Assembly (NCBI RefSeq): GCF_012272695.1
Contig: NZ_CP050902.1
Coordinates: forward strand, 186,001-250,000
Source of the DNA: Nocardioides sp. JQ2195
GTDB lineage: Bacteria > Actinomycetota > Actinomycetes > Propionibacteriales > Nocardioidaceae
Length of the DNA stretch: 64,000 nt
Direction: 5' to 3'
Shown here: positions 51,519 through 59,149 of the stretch, piece by piece
Numbering within the stretch: the stretch's first letter is position 1
How the letters are laid out: every line of letters begins with the position of its first letter
Notes under the pieces: generated by a model
The model's input: the letters and a program-made list of their open reading frames with translations, nothing else
Told to the model about the DNA's origin: nothing
Databases searched by the model: none
Program-made: the position numbers and the translations under genes

Positions 51519-52573
51519 TGACGCTCCTGGCTCCCGACCGCGCGGCCGGCTTCGACGACATCGGCATCGACGTCGTACGCCGGGCCCGCCGCCGCCCTGC
51601 GCGGCGTACGGCCCTGGTCCTGCTCGGCCTGCTCGTGCTGCTCGTGGCCGTCGTCGGTGCCCGCGTGCTGCTGGGTGACTACACGATCACCATCCCCGAC
51701 TTCCTCCGGATCATCACCGGGACCGAGATCCCGGTCGCCTCCTACATCGTGATGGAGGTCAAGCTGCCGCGCGCACTCCTGGGCGTCCTGGTCGGCACCG
51801 CGTTCGGGGTCGGTGGCGCGATCTTCCAGACCACCTTGCGCAACCCGCTGGCGAGCCCGGACATCATCGGCGTCACGACCGGAGCGAGTGCGGCCGCCGT
51901 TCTCGCGATCGTCGCCCTGGACCAGGCCGGCACCTGGGTGAGCGTCGCAGCGGTGTCCGGTGCGATCGGGGTGGCGGTGCTGGTCAGGCTGGTGGCCGAC
52001 ACCCTCCTGGGCCATCGACTGGTGCTGGTCGGCATCGGCATGGCCGCCGGCCTGCTGTCGGTGATCCAGTACCTCTTCACCCGCGCCGACGTCTACGACG
52101 CCCAGCTCGCCCTGCGTTGGATGACCGGCAGCCTGAACCAGGTCGACTGGCCCACCGTGCGGTTCTTCGCGACCTGCTTCGCCGTCCTGGTTCCGCTCGT
52201 GCTGTGGGGTGCGCGGATCCTGCGCATCACCGAGCTGGGCCAGGATGCTGCCGCGGCGCTCGGGGTCAAGCCGGGCCGCGTCGACACCCTGCTCCTGCTG
52301 GCGGTCGTGCTGGTGGCCCTGGCCGTGGCTGCCGCCGGGCCGATCGCGTTCGTGTCGTTCCTGGCCGGTCCCATCTCGCGCCAGCTGAACCGCGGACGGA
52401 CCACCATCGTCGGCGCCGGCCTGGTCGGCGCGATCATCGTGGTGGGCGCGGACTACGTGGCCGACTACCTGCTGGCCGACGTCAACTACCCCGTGGGCGT
52501 GGTCACCGGCGCCCTCGGCGCACCGTTCCTGTTGTGGTTGCTGGCCGTGGGCCGCGCCGGAAGGAGGGCCTGA
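51518..52573 (+). CDS. FecCD-type siderophore permease, second subunit
   Basis: 351 aa, second membrane subunit (FepG-like): LRNPLASPDIIGVTTGASAA, AAAGPIAFVSFLAGPISRQL. A basic N-terminal tail of about 40 residues precedes helix 1. The ATG at 51518 overlaps the upstream stop by one base. In operon 1 the corresponding two subunits are fused; here they are separate genes. Confidence 0.92.
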   Translation: MTLLAPDRAAGFDDIGIDVVRRARRRPARRTALVLLGLLVLLVAVVGARVLLGDYTITIPDFLRIITGTEIPVASYIVMEVKLPRALLGVLVGTAFGVGGAIFQTTLRNPLASPDIIGVTTGASAAAVLAIVALDQAGTWVSVAAVSGAIGVAVLVRLVADTLLGHRLVLVGIGMAAGLLSVIQYLFTRADVYDAQLALRWMTGSLNQVDWPTVRFFATCFAVLVPLVLWGARILRITELGQDAAAALGVKPGRVDTLLLLAVVLVALAVAAAGPIAFVSFLAGPISRQLNRGRTTIVGAGLVGAIIVVGADYVADYLLADVNYPVGVVTGALGAPFLLWLLAVGRAGRRA

Positions 52574-53430
52574 TGACTGCCCTTGAGGAGAGACTCATGG
52601 TCGATCTCGCAGACGACGGGCTGCCTGAGACTGCCCGCCTGGTGGCCGATTCGGTCAGTCTCGGCTACGGCGATCGCCCCGTCGTCACCGAGCTCTCCAT
52701 GCGGGTCCCGGACCATGCGGTCACGGTGATCGTCGGAGCCAACGGGTGCGGCAAGTCCACGCTGCTGCGTGGCATGGTGCGCCTGTTGAAGCCGTCGACC
52801 GGTTCCGTGCTGCTCGACGGCCGCGCCATCCACCGGACCTCGACGAAGTCCGTCGCCAAGGTGATGGGTTTGCTGCCGCAGAACCCGATCACACCGGAGG
52901 GCATCACCGTGGTCGACCTCGTCGGCCGTGGCCGTCACCCCCACCAAGGTGCCTTCCGTCGCTGGAGCCGTGACGACGACCTGGCGGTGGCCGAGGCGTT
53001 GCACCTGACCGACACCACCCACCTGGCCGACCGGTTCGTCGACGAGCTGTCGGGGGGCCAGCGCCAGCGGGTGTGGATCGCGATGGCGCTGGCGCAGGGC
53101 ACCGACCTGCTGCTGCTCGACGAGCCCACGACCTATCTCGACGTCGCGCACCAGGTCGAGATGCTCGACCTGCTCACCGACCTGAACCGCAGCCGCGGCA
53201 CCACCATCGTGATGGTGCTGCACGACCTCAACCTCTCGGCCCGGTACGCCGACCACCTCGTCGCGATGCGCGACGGGAAGGTGGCGGCCGAGGGCACACC
53301 GCACGACGTGGTGTCCGAGGAGGTCGTCAGCGACGTCTTCGGCCTCGAGAGCCGCGTCATCACCGACCCCGTCTCCCACACCCCGCTGGTGGTCCCGATC
53401 GGACGCCACGACCCAAGGATGAAGCGATGA
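52573..53430 (+). CDS. Siderophore ABC transporter ATPase (intact)
   Basis: 285 aa, FepC/FecE-like. Walker A GANGCGKSTLLRG, Q-loop GLLPQNP, signature LSGGQRQRVWIAMAL, Walker B LLLLDEPTTYLD and switch His in VLHDLNLS are all present. Overlaps the previous stop (TGATG). It is the complete counterpart of the interrupted ATPase of operon 1 and could in principle energise both permeases. Confidence 0.93.
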   Translation: MTALEERLMVDLADDGLPETARLVADSVSLGYGDRPVVTELSMRVPDHAVTVIVGANGCGKSTLLRGMVRLLKPSTGSVLLDGRAIHRTSTKSVAKVMGLLPQNPITPEGITVVDLVGRGRHPHQGAFRRWSRDDDLAVAEALHLTDTTHLADRFVDELSGGQRQRVWIAMALAQGTDLLLLDEPTTYLDVAHQVEMLDLLTDLNRSRGTTIVMVLHDLNLSARYADHLVAMRDGKVAAEGTPHDVVSEEVVSDVFGLESRVITDPVSHTPLVVPIGRHDPRMKR

Positions 53431-54374
53431 GCACTGCCACCCAGGAACTCCCCCTGATCCTGACCGAGGTCGAGGTGACCGCGGTGGAGCTGATCAGCCC
53501 CACCTTCGTGCGGATCGAGCTCGCCTCCCCGGCCCTGGCCGACTTCGGCGTCGACGGCTCCCTCTTCGACCAGCGACTCAAGGTGGTCCTTCCCAACGAC
53601 GCCGGCCGGTTGGCGTCCTTCGAGGGCGCTGACGAGTCGTGGTTCGCCACGTGGATGGACATTCCCGCCGACGAACGTGGCCACATGCGGACCTACACGG
53701 TGCGCGACGTGCGTGGCGAGGGGGCCGACACCCGCCTGGTGGTGGACTTCGTGCTGCACCTGGCAGAAGGGGCGACCGGCCCGGGCTCTGCCTGGGCCGC
53801 GAAGGCCCAGGTGGGGGACCGGTTGGTCATCCTCGCGCCGCGCCGTGGAGTGCCCTTCGGCGGCATCGAGTTCGACCCGGGGACGGCGCGCAACCTGCTC
53901 CTGGTCGGCGACGAGACCGCGGTCCCGGCGATCGCCTCCATCCTCGAGGACCTGCCGTCCACCGCGATCGGCACGGCGGTGCTCGAGGTGCCGGTTGCTG
54001 CCGACGTCCAGGAGCTGGTGCACCCGGAGGGGGTCGAGGTCGTCTGGCTGCCGCGTGACGGTGCGCCCCACGGTGAGAAGCAGATCGTCGCGGTGCGCGA
54101 GCACTTCGGGTTGGCCCCGACCCTCGACCTGGTCGACGACCTGACGGTGGACCCGGACCTGTGGGAGACCCCGACCTACTCGTCCTCGGGTGAGGCGCTC
54201 GACGACGACGCCGTCGTGGTGGGCCACGACCTCGCCGGGCTCTACGCCTGGATCGCCGGGGAGTCGAAGGTGGTGACCACCTTGCGTCGCGTGCTGGTCA
54301 AGGAGCTCGAGGTCGACCGGCACCAGGTGGCGTTCATGGGCTACTGGCGGCACGGCGTGGCCATGCGTTCCTGA
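53427..54374 (+). CDS. Siderophore-interacting protein (FAD-dependent reductase)
   Basis: 315 aa. N-terminal FAD-binding domain (about 12-135) with RTYTVRDVRG (the Arg-x-Tyr-Thr flavin motif) and FVLHLAEGATGPGSAWAAKA, then the SIP NAD(P)H domain (about 140-310; LLVGDETAVPAIASILEDLP, and the end motif GYWRHG). It reduces ferric siderophore in the cytoplasm so iron is released after import. Overlaps the ATPase by 4 bp (ATGA). Last gene of the operon. Confidence 0.93.
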   Translation: MSTATQELPLILTEVEVTAVELISPTFVRIELASPALADFGVDGSLFDQRLKVVLPNDAGRLASFEGADESWFATWMDIPADERGHMRTYTVRDVRGEGADTRLVVDFVLHLAEGATGPGSAWAAKAQVGDRLVILAPRRGVPFGGIEFDPGTARNLLLVGDETAVPAIASILEDLPSTAIGTAVLEVPVAADVQELVHPEGVEVVWLPRDGAPHGEKQIVAVREHFGLAPTLDLVDDLTVDPDLWETPTYSSSGEALDDDAVVVGHDLAGLYAWIAGESKVVTTLRRVLVKELEVDRHQVAFMGYWRHGVAMRS

Positions 54375-54384
54375 TCGAGGCGGG

Positions 54385-54558
54385 TCAGTTGTCGATGACG
54401 TCGGCGATGCGGCGGACCTGGCGGGCCAGAGCCTGACGGCGTCCGGGACGTGGCACGCGGACCGTGCTGTTCGCACGCCGGTCCACGGCGGCGCGGGCGA
54501 TGCGCTCCTCGATCACCTGGCGGGCGAGTTCTCCTGAGTCGAAGTTGGCGATGCTCAT
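54385..54558 (-). CDS. Small basic protein downstream of DUF4097
   Basis: 57 aa, starting at ATG 54558 (MSIANFDSGELARQVIEERI) behind GAAAGG. It has a helix with many Arg (DRRANSTVRVPRPGRRQAL) and a short end VRRIADVIDN. No family recognised. It begins 26 nt after the DUF4097 stop, on the same strand, so is probably its operon partner. Its net positive charge and helix suggest nucleic-acid or membrane association, which is speculative. Confidence 0.6.
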   Translation of the reverse strand: MSIANFDSGELARQVIEERIARAAVDRRANSTVRVPRPGRRQALARQVRRIADVIDN

Positions 54559-54584
54559 GATGATGCCTTTCGTGGGCGTGTGGC

Positions 54585-55409
54585 TCACAGCTGCTTGAGG
54601 TTGATGTCTCCGCTGACGGTGGTGGCCCGGAGCTCGATGTGGTCCTGGTCGCCGGTGGGTTGGCCGGCGCCGGCGAGGTCGGAGGCAATGCGGCCGGTGA
54701 CGGTGTTGACGTCGGTCCACACCGGGATCCCGGCGGGGATGCCGACACGGATGTCGCCGGAGGCGTTCTTGGACGTGAGGTTGCCGCGCCGGAGCTCCTG
54801 CACGGTGACGTCGCCGCTGGCGGTCTGAGCGGTGACGTCACCGCTGGCGAGGCGGATGCCGAGGTCGCCGGAGCCGGACTTCACCAGCACCGCGCCCTCC
54901 GTGTGGCCGAGGCTGATGTTGCCGCTCCCGGTCGAGACACCGGCGTGGCTCGCGGCATGCACGACCTCCACGTCACCGGATCCGCTCTTCACCCGCAGGT
55001 CGCCACCGCACGCGCGCACGGTGATGTCGCCGGATCCGGTGTTGACGGCCAGGTGGCCGGTCACCTCCTCCACCCGGACGTCGCCGGAGCCGGCCTTGAG
55101 CTGCGCCAGCGCGTAGCGCCCGTGGAGGCTCTGGTCGGCCGAGCCGGTCTTGGTGACGACCTCGGAGCCGTCCGGGATGGTGACGGTCACGTCCAGTCGG
55201 GGCTCGTTGCTGCCGAAGAAGCCGGCCCGGTCGCGAGGGGCGATCACGGCGATGCTGTTGCCGCTCTGCTCGACAGCGACCTCATCGGCTCCCTTGCCGC
55301 TCAGCGTGACCGTGGTCTGCGTGGTGTCACCGGTGGTGACCGAGAGGTTGCCGCGGCCGAGCTCGACGTACAGCTCGACGGGGTGGGGGGTCTCGAAGGT
55401 GTGGTCCAT
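54585..55409 (-). CDS. DUF4097 beta-strand repeat protein
   Basis: 274 aa of regularly repeating beta-strands with TGSGDI, KSGSGDV and ASGDVT turns about every 18-20 residues (about 95-215), forming a parallel beta-solenoid of the DUF4097/adhesin type. No signal peptide or anchor is visible, so it appears cytoplasmic. Members are often next to regulators or membrane-stress genes. Function unknown. Confidence 0.85.
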   Translation of the reverse strand: MDHTFETPHPVELYVELGRGNLSVTTGDTTQTTVTLSGKGADEVAVEQSGNSIAVIAPRDRAGFFGSNEPRLDVTVTIPDGSEVVTKTGSADQSLHGRYALAQLKAGSGDVRVEEVTGHLAVNTGSGDITVRACGGDLRVKSGSGDVEVVHAASHAGVSTGSGNISLGHTEGAVLVKSGSGDLGIRLASGDVTAQTASGDVTVQELRRGNLTSKNASGDIRVGIPAGIPVWTDVNTVTGRIASDLAGAGQPTGDQDHIELRATTVSGDINLKQL

Positions 55410-55491
55410 GGGGCGTCTCCAGGGTGTGTTCGTCCTCCGGGCCAGCCTTGCGCTGGTCCGTGGTCGGTGTTGGATGGGGTTTGCTGAGTTC

Positions 55492-56037
55492 TCAGACCCA
55501 GCCGGTCATGCGGCGCTTGCCGCGGCCGGGGCCGCGACCGAACGGGTCGCCGCCGCCCATGAAGGGCAGGCTCGAGAGGTCGATGTCGACATTGATCGAC
55601 TGGTCGTTGGTCGTGGCGTTGCGCACCACGTTGACCAACCAGGTGTTGAGGGAGTGCCCGGCCTGCGCGGCCTTCTCCTCGGCCTTCGCCTTGACCGACT
55701 CGGGGATCCGCAGCGTGATGCGGGCCAGGACCCCGTCATCGTCGGGCTCCTCGGGCGCGGGAGGGGGCGGAGGGGCAGGCGGGGCGGGGGCCGCCATCGG
55801 GGAGTCGACCACGAAGGCGAGCTCGCGTCCGTCGAGGCGGACGTCGACCGAGCCGCTCGGCATCTCGGCGGTGATCTCGTTGGCGGCGTGGGAGATGGCT
55901 TCCATCAGGGCCAGCCGTGCGGCCGGGTCCAGGGCCATGGCGAGCCGTTCGGCAGCCGCCAACGTGTCGGCGCCGCCGGCCTCGGCCGCGGCCGCCAGGT
56001 CCCGGTGGAGGCTGTCGACGTACGGTGTGATGTCCAT
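55492..56037 (-). CDS. Ribbon-helix-helix domain protein (HicB-antitoxin-like)
   Basis: 181 aa from the ATG at 56037 (a GTG at 56046 is in frame). A helical N-terminal region, a short HicB-like strand segment (SVDVRLDGRELAFVVDSP), a Pro-rich linker (81-97), and an RHH DNA-binding unit (about 104-140; ARITLRIPESVKAKAEEKAA, HSLNTWLVNVVR). A Gly/Arg tail follows. No HicA-like toxin lies next to it. The perfect 19-bp palindrome 12 bp upstream suggests autoregulation, with TGACATCA or TGACGTCA half-sites. Confidence 0.82.
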   Translation of the reverse strand: MDITPYVDSLHRDLAAAAEAGGADTLAAAERLAMALDPAARLALMEAISHAANEITAEMPSGSVDVRLDGRELAFVVDSPMAAPAPPAPPPPPAPEEPDDDGVLARITLRIPESVKAKAEEKAAQAGHSLNTWLVNVVRNATTNDQSINVDIDLSSLPFMGGGDPFGRGPGRGKRRMTGWV

Positions 56038-56048
56038 GTGCACCACGA

Positions 56049-56098
56049 TGACATCACTGTGATGTCATGTCAAGGGTCGTATGACGTCACATGACGTC
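56049..56098. promoter_or_regulatory. Cluster of TGAC(A/G)TCA operator sites
   Basis: TGACATCACTGTGATGTCA (56049-56067) is a perfect 19-bp palindrome. It is followed by TGACGTCA (56082-56089) and TGACGTC (56092-56098). RHH dimers bind short palindromic repeats like these cooperatively. The cluster fills the gap between the RHH gene and the CocE-type gene. Confidence 0.7.
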
Positions 56099-56107
56099 GC
56101 CGTGGTG

Positions 56108-58030
56108 TCAGTGGGCCAGGGTGGGCAGGGTCAGCTCCGACGGGTACCGGGCGGAATTGTGGATCCTGATGACGGTCAGCGTTCCGAGGACGTCCGGGAG
56201 TGTCGGCAGCAGGTGCGGGACGTCGAAGGCCTGGACGGCGAGGCGGAGGCGGTGGCCCTTGCGGATCTGTGCGCCCGTGGGGAACACCTCGACGTCGACC
56301 GGGGCCACCTCGCCGCGCTCCAGGGGCCGCTTGGACTCCGACGTGTACGGGTGGAACGGCTGGATCAGCTTGCCATCGAGGTGGCGGGACCTGGACTCGT
56401 CGAGCTCGCGCAGCGAGATGACCTGCCAGCCACCGGTCAGTCGGGACACGGTGCCGTCGGGCGCGACGTCCTCCACGGCCACCGACAGCATCCCGTCACC
56501 GCTGGTGCTGGAGACGTGGAGGCGGGCGTTGATCGGACCCTGGATCGAGACGGGCTCGGTCACTGGCGCGGTCTCGAACACGACACCGGCCCGGTCGTTG
56601 AGCGCGTTGTTCTCCAGGCAGGGGTTGGCCAGGCCGGTGGAGCTGGGGAGACCGGCCGTCCACTGGTTCATCGAGCGGGTGCACAGGCCGGCCACCGGAA
56701 TCGGCAGCACGTCTGCCGTCCCGTCGGCGACCTTGCCGGTGGTCAGGGAGCCGTTCCTGACCCCGGTCGTGGCGGACCCGGAGAGGCGATAGCTGGTCGC
56801 CTGCAGCTGCGGTCCGATCCACTCCTGGCTGGTCCGCCAGTCACCGGAGCCCTGCTCGAAGTAGGTCAGCGGCGCGATCTCGGAGTCGAGCGTCGGGTCG
56901 GCCATGCCCTTGACGTAGTGGTCGAACCAGCGCAGTTGCAGCTCGGCCAGCTCGCCGTGGCCTGCCTGGTCGACGTCCTCGCCGGAGGAGCCCTGCAGGT
57001 GGTCCCAGGGGCCGATGATCATCTTGGTCGGGACCCCACGTTGCTGCAGGTTCTCGAAGAGCAGCGGGGTGCCTCGCTGGAAGAGGTCGTACTCGCCCGC
57101 GATGAAGAACGTCGGCACCTCGACCCGGTCGACCACGTTGATCGGGCTGCGTTCCTGGTAGAACTCGCCGTCGTAGGCCGGCTCCTGGCCGAGCACGGCG
57201 TTCAGCAGGAGGGGGGTGGTGAAGGTGAGCAGACTGCCGAGGTGGGACAGCAGGGTGCCCAGACCGGCCGCCGGGTCGTCGGCAGTGATCGTCGGCGGCA
57301 CGACCCCCAGGCTGGTGACGAGCCCCAGCCACAGCGGGATGAAGCCCACGTCGACCTGTCCGCCGGAGGCCACCACGTCGCGGTAGACGTCGGCGCCGGG
57401 CACCTGCGGGAAGAGTGCCTTGAGTCCCGGCGGTTGGGCCGAGCCAGCCCAGATCTGGCTGATCCCCATGTACGACGGCCCGGTCATCGCCGTGCTGCCG
57501 TCGGACCACTCCTGCTCGTGGGCCCAGGTCATCACCTCGCCGGCATCCTTGTTCTCACGGGCGGAGAACGCCTGCCACTCGCCCTCGGAGCTGCCGGTTC
57601 CGCGGGCGTCGACCGTCAGGTGCGCGTAGCCTCGCTTGACCAAGTAGGAGGCGTCGCCGCCGGCCAGTCCGCCGGCGTAGGTCTGGAGGGTCTTGTTGTA
57701 GGCGGTGATGGTGACGACCACCGGAACCTTCTCGTCGATCGCGTTGCCGGCGGAGTCGGCCGGGAGCATCAGGTCGCCACGCAAGCTGACGCCGTCGGAC
57801 ATCGGGATCGCCACGTCCTTGACGGTTGTCGTCTGCGGATGGTCCTCGCCGCGAGGCGTCCACGTGCCGTCGGCCGCACTCACCGGCGCCGACGTGACGA
57901 TGCCGGAGTCGCTCGGCCGCACGGCGGTCACGGGTGAGCCGGCAGCCGTTGCGGGAGACAGCGCTCCCGCCACGACCAGGGCCAACCCGGCAAGGGCGGC
58001 AACGAGCGGGGTGGAGCGGCGGGTGTCCAT
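56108..58030 (-). CDS. Secreted CocE/NonD family hydrolase (X-Pro dipeptidyl-peptidase-like)
   Basis: 640 aa. Signal peptide ending near ATAA/GS (residue 30). An alpha/beta hydrolase domain with nucleophile Ser186 in GPSYMG, Asp in GEYDLFQ and His in GPWDHLQ, a helical cap, and the C-terminal jelly-roll domain of the CocE/X-Pro peptidase family (about 450-640). Secreted esterase or peptidase of unknown substrate. It is followed by the RHH gene's operator cluster. Confidence 0.9.
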   Translation of the reverse strand: MDTRRSTPLVAALAGLALVVAGALSPATAAGSPVTAVRPSDSGIVTSAPVSAADGTWTPRGEDHPQTTTVKDVAIPMSDGVSLRGDLMLPADSAGNAIDEKVPVVVTITAYNKTLQTYAGGLAGGDASYLVKRGYAHLTVDARGTGSSEGEWQAFSARENKDAGEVMTWAHEQEWSDGSTAMTGPSYMGISQIWAGSAQPPGLKALFPQVPGADVYRDVVASGGQVDVGFIPLWLGLVTSLGVVPPTITADDPAAGLGTLLSHLGSLLTFTTPLLLNAVLGQEPAYDGEFYQERSPINVVDRVEVPTFFIAGEYDLFQRGTPLLFENLQQRGVPTKMIIGPWDHLQGSSGEDVDQAGHGELAELQLRWFDHYVKGMADPTLDSEIAPLTYFEQGSGDWRTSQEWIGPQLQATSYRLSGSATTGVRNGSLTTGKVADGTADVLPIPVAGLCTRSMNQWTAGLPSSTGLANPCLENNALNDRAGVVFETAPVTEPVSIQGPINARLHVSSTSGDGMLSVAVEDVAPDGTVSRLTGGWQVISLRELDESRSRHLDGKLIQPFHPYTSESKRPLERGEVAPVDVEVFPTGAQIRKGHRLRLAVQAFDVPHLLPTLPDVLGTLTVIRIHNSARYPSELTLPTLAH

Positions 58031-58174
58031 GCAGAGCCTTCCGGAGCCGGCGAGATCCCCTCTGATCGCGCATCAAGGACAACGAATCAGTCACCAATTG
58101 GTGATGTGGGGCGACGCTGCCCACGACGGCAGGCGATGATCATCGCGTCGTCACCATCGTGGAAGGATCGGGTC

Positions 58175-59038
58175 ATGTCGGAGCAGCCGCCCCATCAGTG
58201 GGGCCAGAACCCCTACGAGCAACCGCAGGACAACCACCCCACCCAGCCCTACGGCCAGCCGCAGTGGGGTCAGCAGCCGCAGCAGGGCCAGCCGCAGTGG
58301 GGCCAGCCGCAGTGGGGGCAGCAGCCGTGGGGGCAGCCGGCGCCCCAGGATGCCTACGGCCAGCAGTGGGGGCCCGGGCCCGGAGGACCGGTCGGCCCCG
58401 GTGGACCCGGTGGGCCGGGCCAGCCCGGGGGCAGCAGGAAGACGTTGTGGATCGTGCTGGCAGCTGTCGTGGTGCTGGTGCTGGCCGGGGTGACCACCGC
58501 GGTCCTGGTCTTCACGAACAACGATGACGACACGAACAGTGCGGACGATGACACGTCCAGCTCTGCCTCTGCCTCCGCGTCCCCGTCGGACGAGGAGTCC
58601 GCCGAGGAGTCGGCTTCCTCTGCAGAGACGAGCCCGGCCCCGGTGACCAGCGCTCCGGTGGGCGGTGACGCGGTCTTCACCTTCCCCCAGGAGGTGGACG
58701 GTCGCACCCTCGATCCCTCGTCGGCGCCCGAGGGTGGTGTGGTCGGACCCGATGACTCCTTCATCATGGCCACCTACAAGGGGTCAGAGATCACGGACAT
58801 GATGATCTACCAGTACATGAAGGATCTTGACGCGAAGTCGTACGCCGAAGCCACGGACCACCCCGTCACCGAGGTGGGGGATGCCTACTGCTCCAAGGTC
58901 CTCGACGGCATGGAGTCGTATGCGTGTGCGGTCGACTACGCCGAGGGGGTCCTGTTCACCTCGAGCAACATGACCACGGTCACCAGCCCGCAGGAGGTCG
59001 CGGCCGCCCTGCAGGAGATGGTCGACGCGATCGGCTGA
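58175..59038 (+). CDS. Membrane protein with Gln/Trp-rich head and secreted domain
   Basis: 287 aa. N-terminal low-complexity region (1-86) with PQWGQP/QQPWGQP repeats and a Gly/Pro end, one transmembrane helix (about 90-113), an acidic Ser-rich stalk and a small extracellular domain (about 165-287) with two Cys (AYCSKVL, YACAVDY). ATG at 58175 behind GGAAGGA, 7 nt. Such heads occur in many actinobacterial membrane proteins and are cytoplasmic. No family recognised for the extracellular domain. Confidence 0.8.
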   Translation: MSEQPPHQWGQNPYEQPQDNHPTQPYGQPQWGQQPQQGQPQWGQPQWGQQPWGQPAPQDAYGQQWGPGPGGPVGPGGPGGPGQPGGSRKTLWIVLAAVVVLVLAGVTTAVLVFTNNDDDTNSADDDTSSSASASASPSDEESAEESASSAETSPAPVTSAPVGGDAVFTFPQEVDGRTLDPSSAPEGGVVGPDDSFIMATYKGSEITDMMIYQYMKDLDAKSYAEATDHPVTEVGDAYCSKVLDGMESYACAVDYAEGVLFTSSNMTTVTSPQEVAAALQEMVDAIG

Positions 59039-59087
59039 CCCGTCGGCCCATGGTCTCCGGTGACCAGTGGTCCCGGTGCAGAAATCG

Positions 59088-59135
59088 AAGAATGCGGAGG
59101 CTTCCTCATCGAAGAGGAAGCCTCCGCATTCTTTT
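59088..59135. terminator. Bidirectional intrinsic terminator
   Basis: A perfect 20-bp stem (59088-59107 with 59114-59133) with a 6-nt loop and T- and A-rich flanks on both sides (TTCTTTT after it). It separates the convergent membrane-protein gene (stop 59038) and EtfD gene (stop 59150). Strongest terminator in the window. Confidence 0.9.
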
Positions 59136-59149
59136 GCCTGCGGGTCCGA

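Noticed and set aside
55492..56037. A HicAB toxin-antitoxin pair
   Set aside because: Neither neighbour encodes a HicA-like or other small toxin; the RHH gene lies between a DUF4097 gene and a secreted hydrolase.
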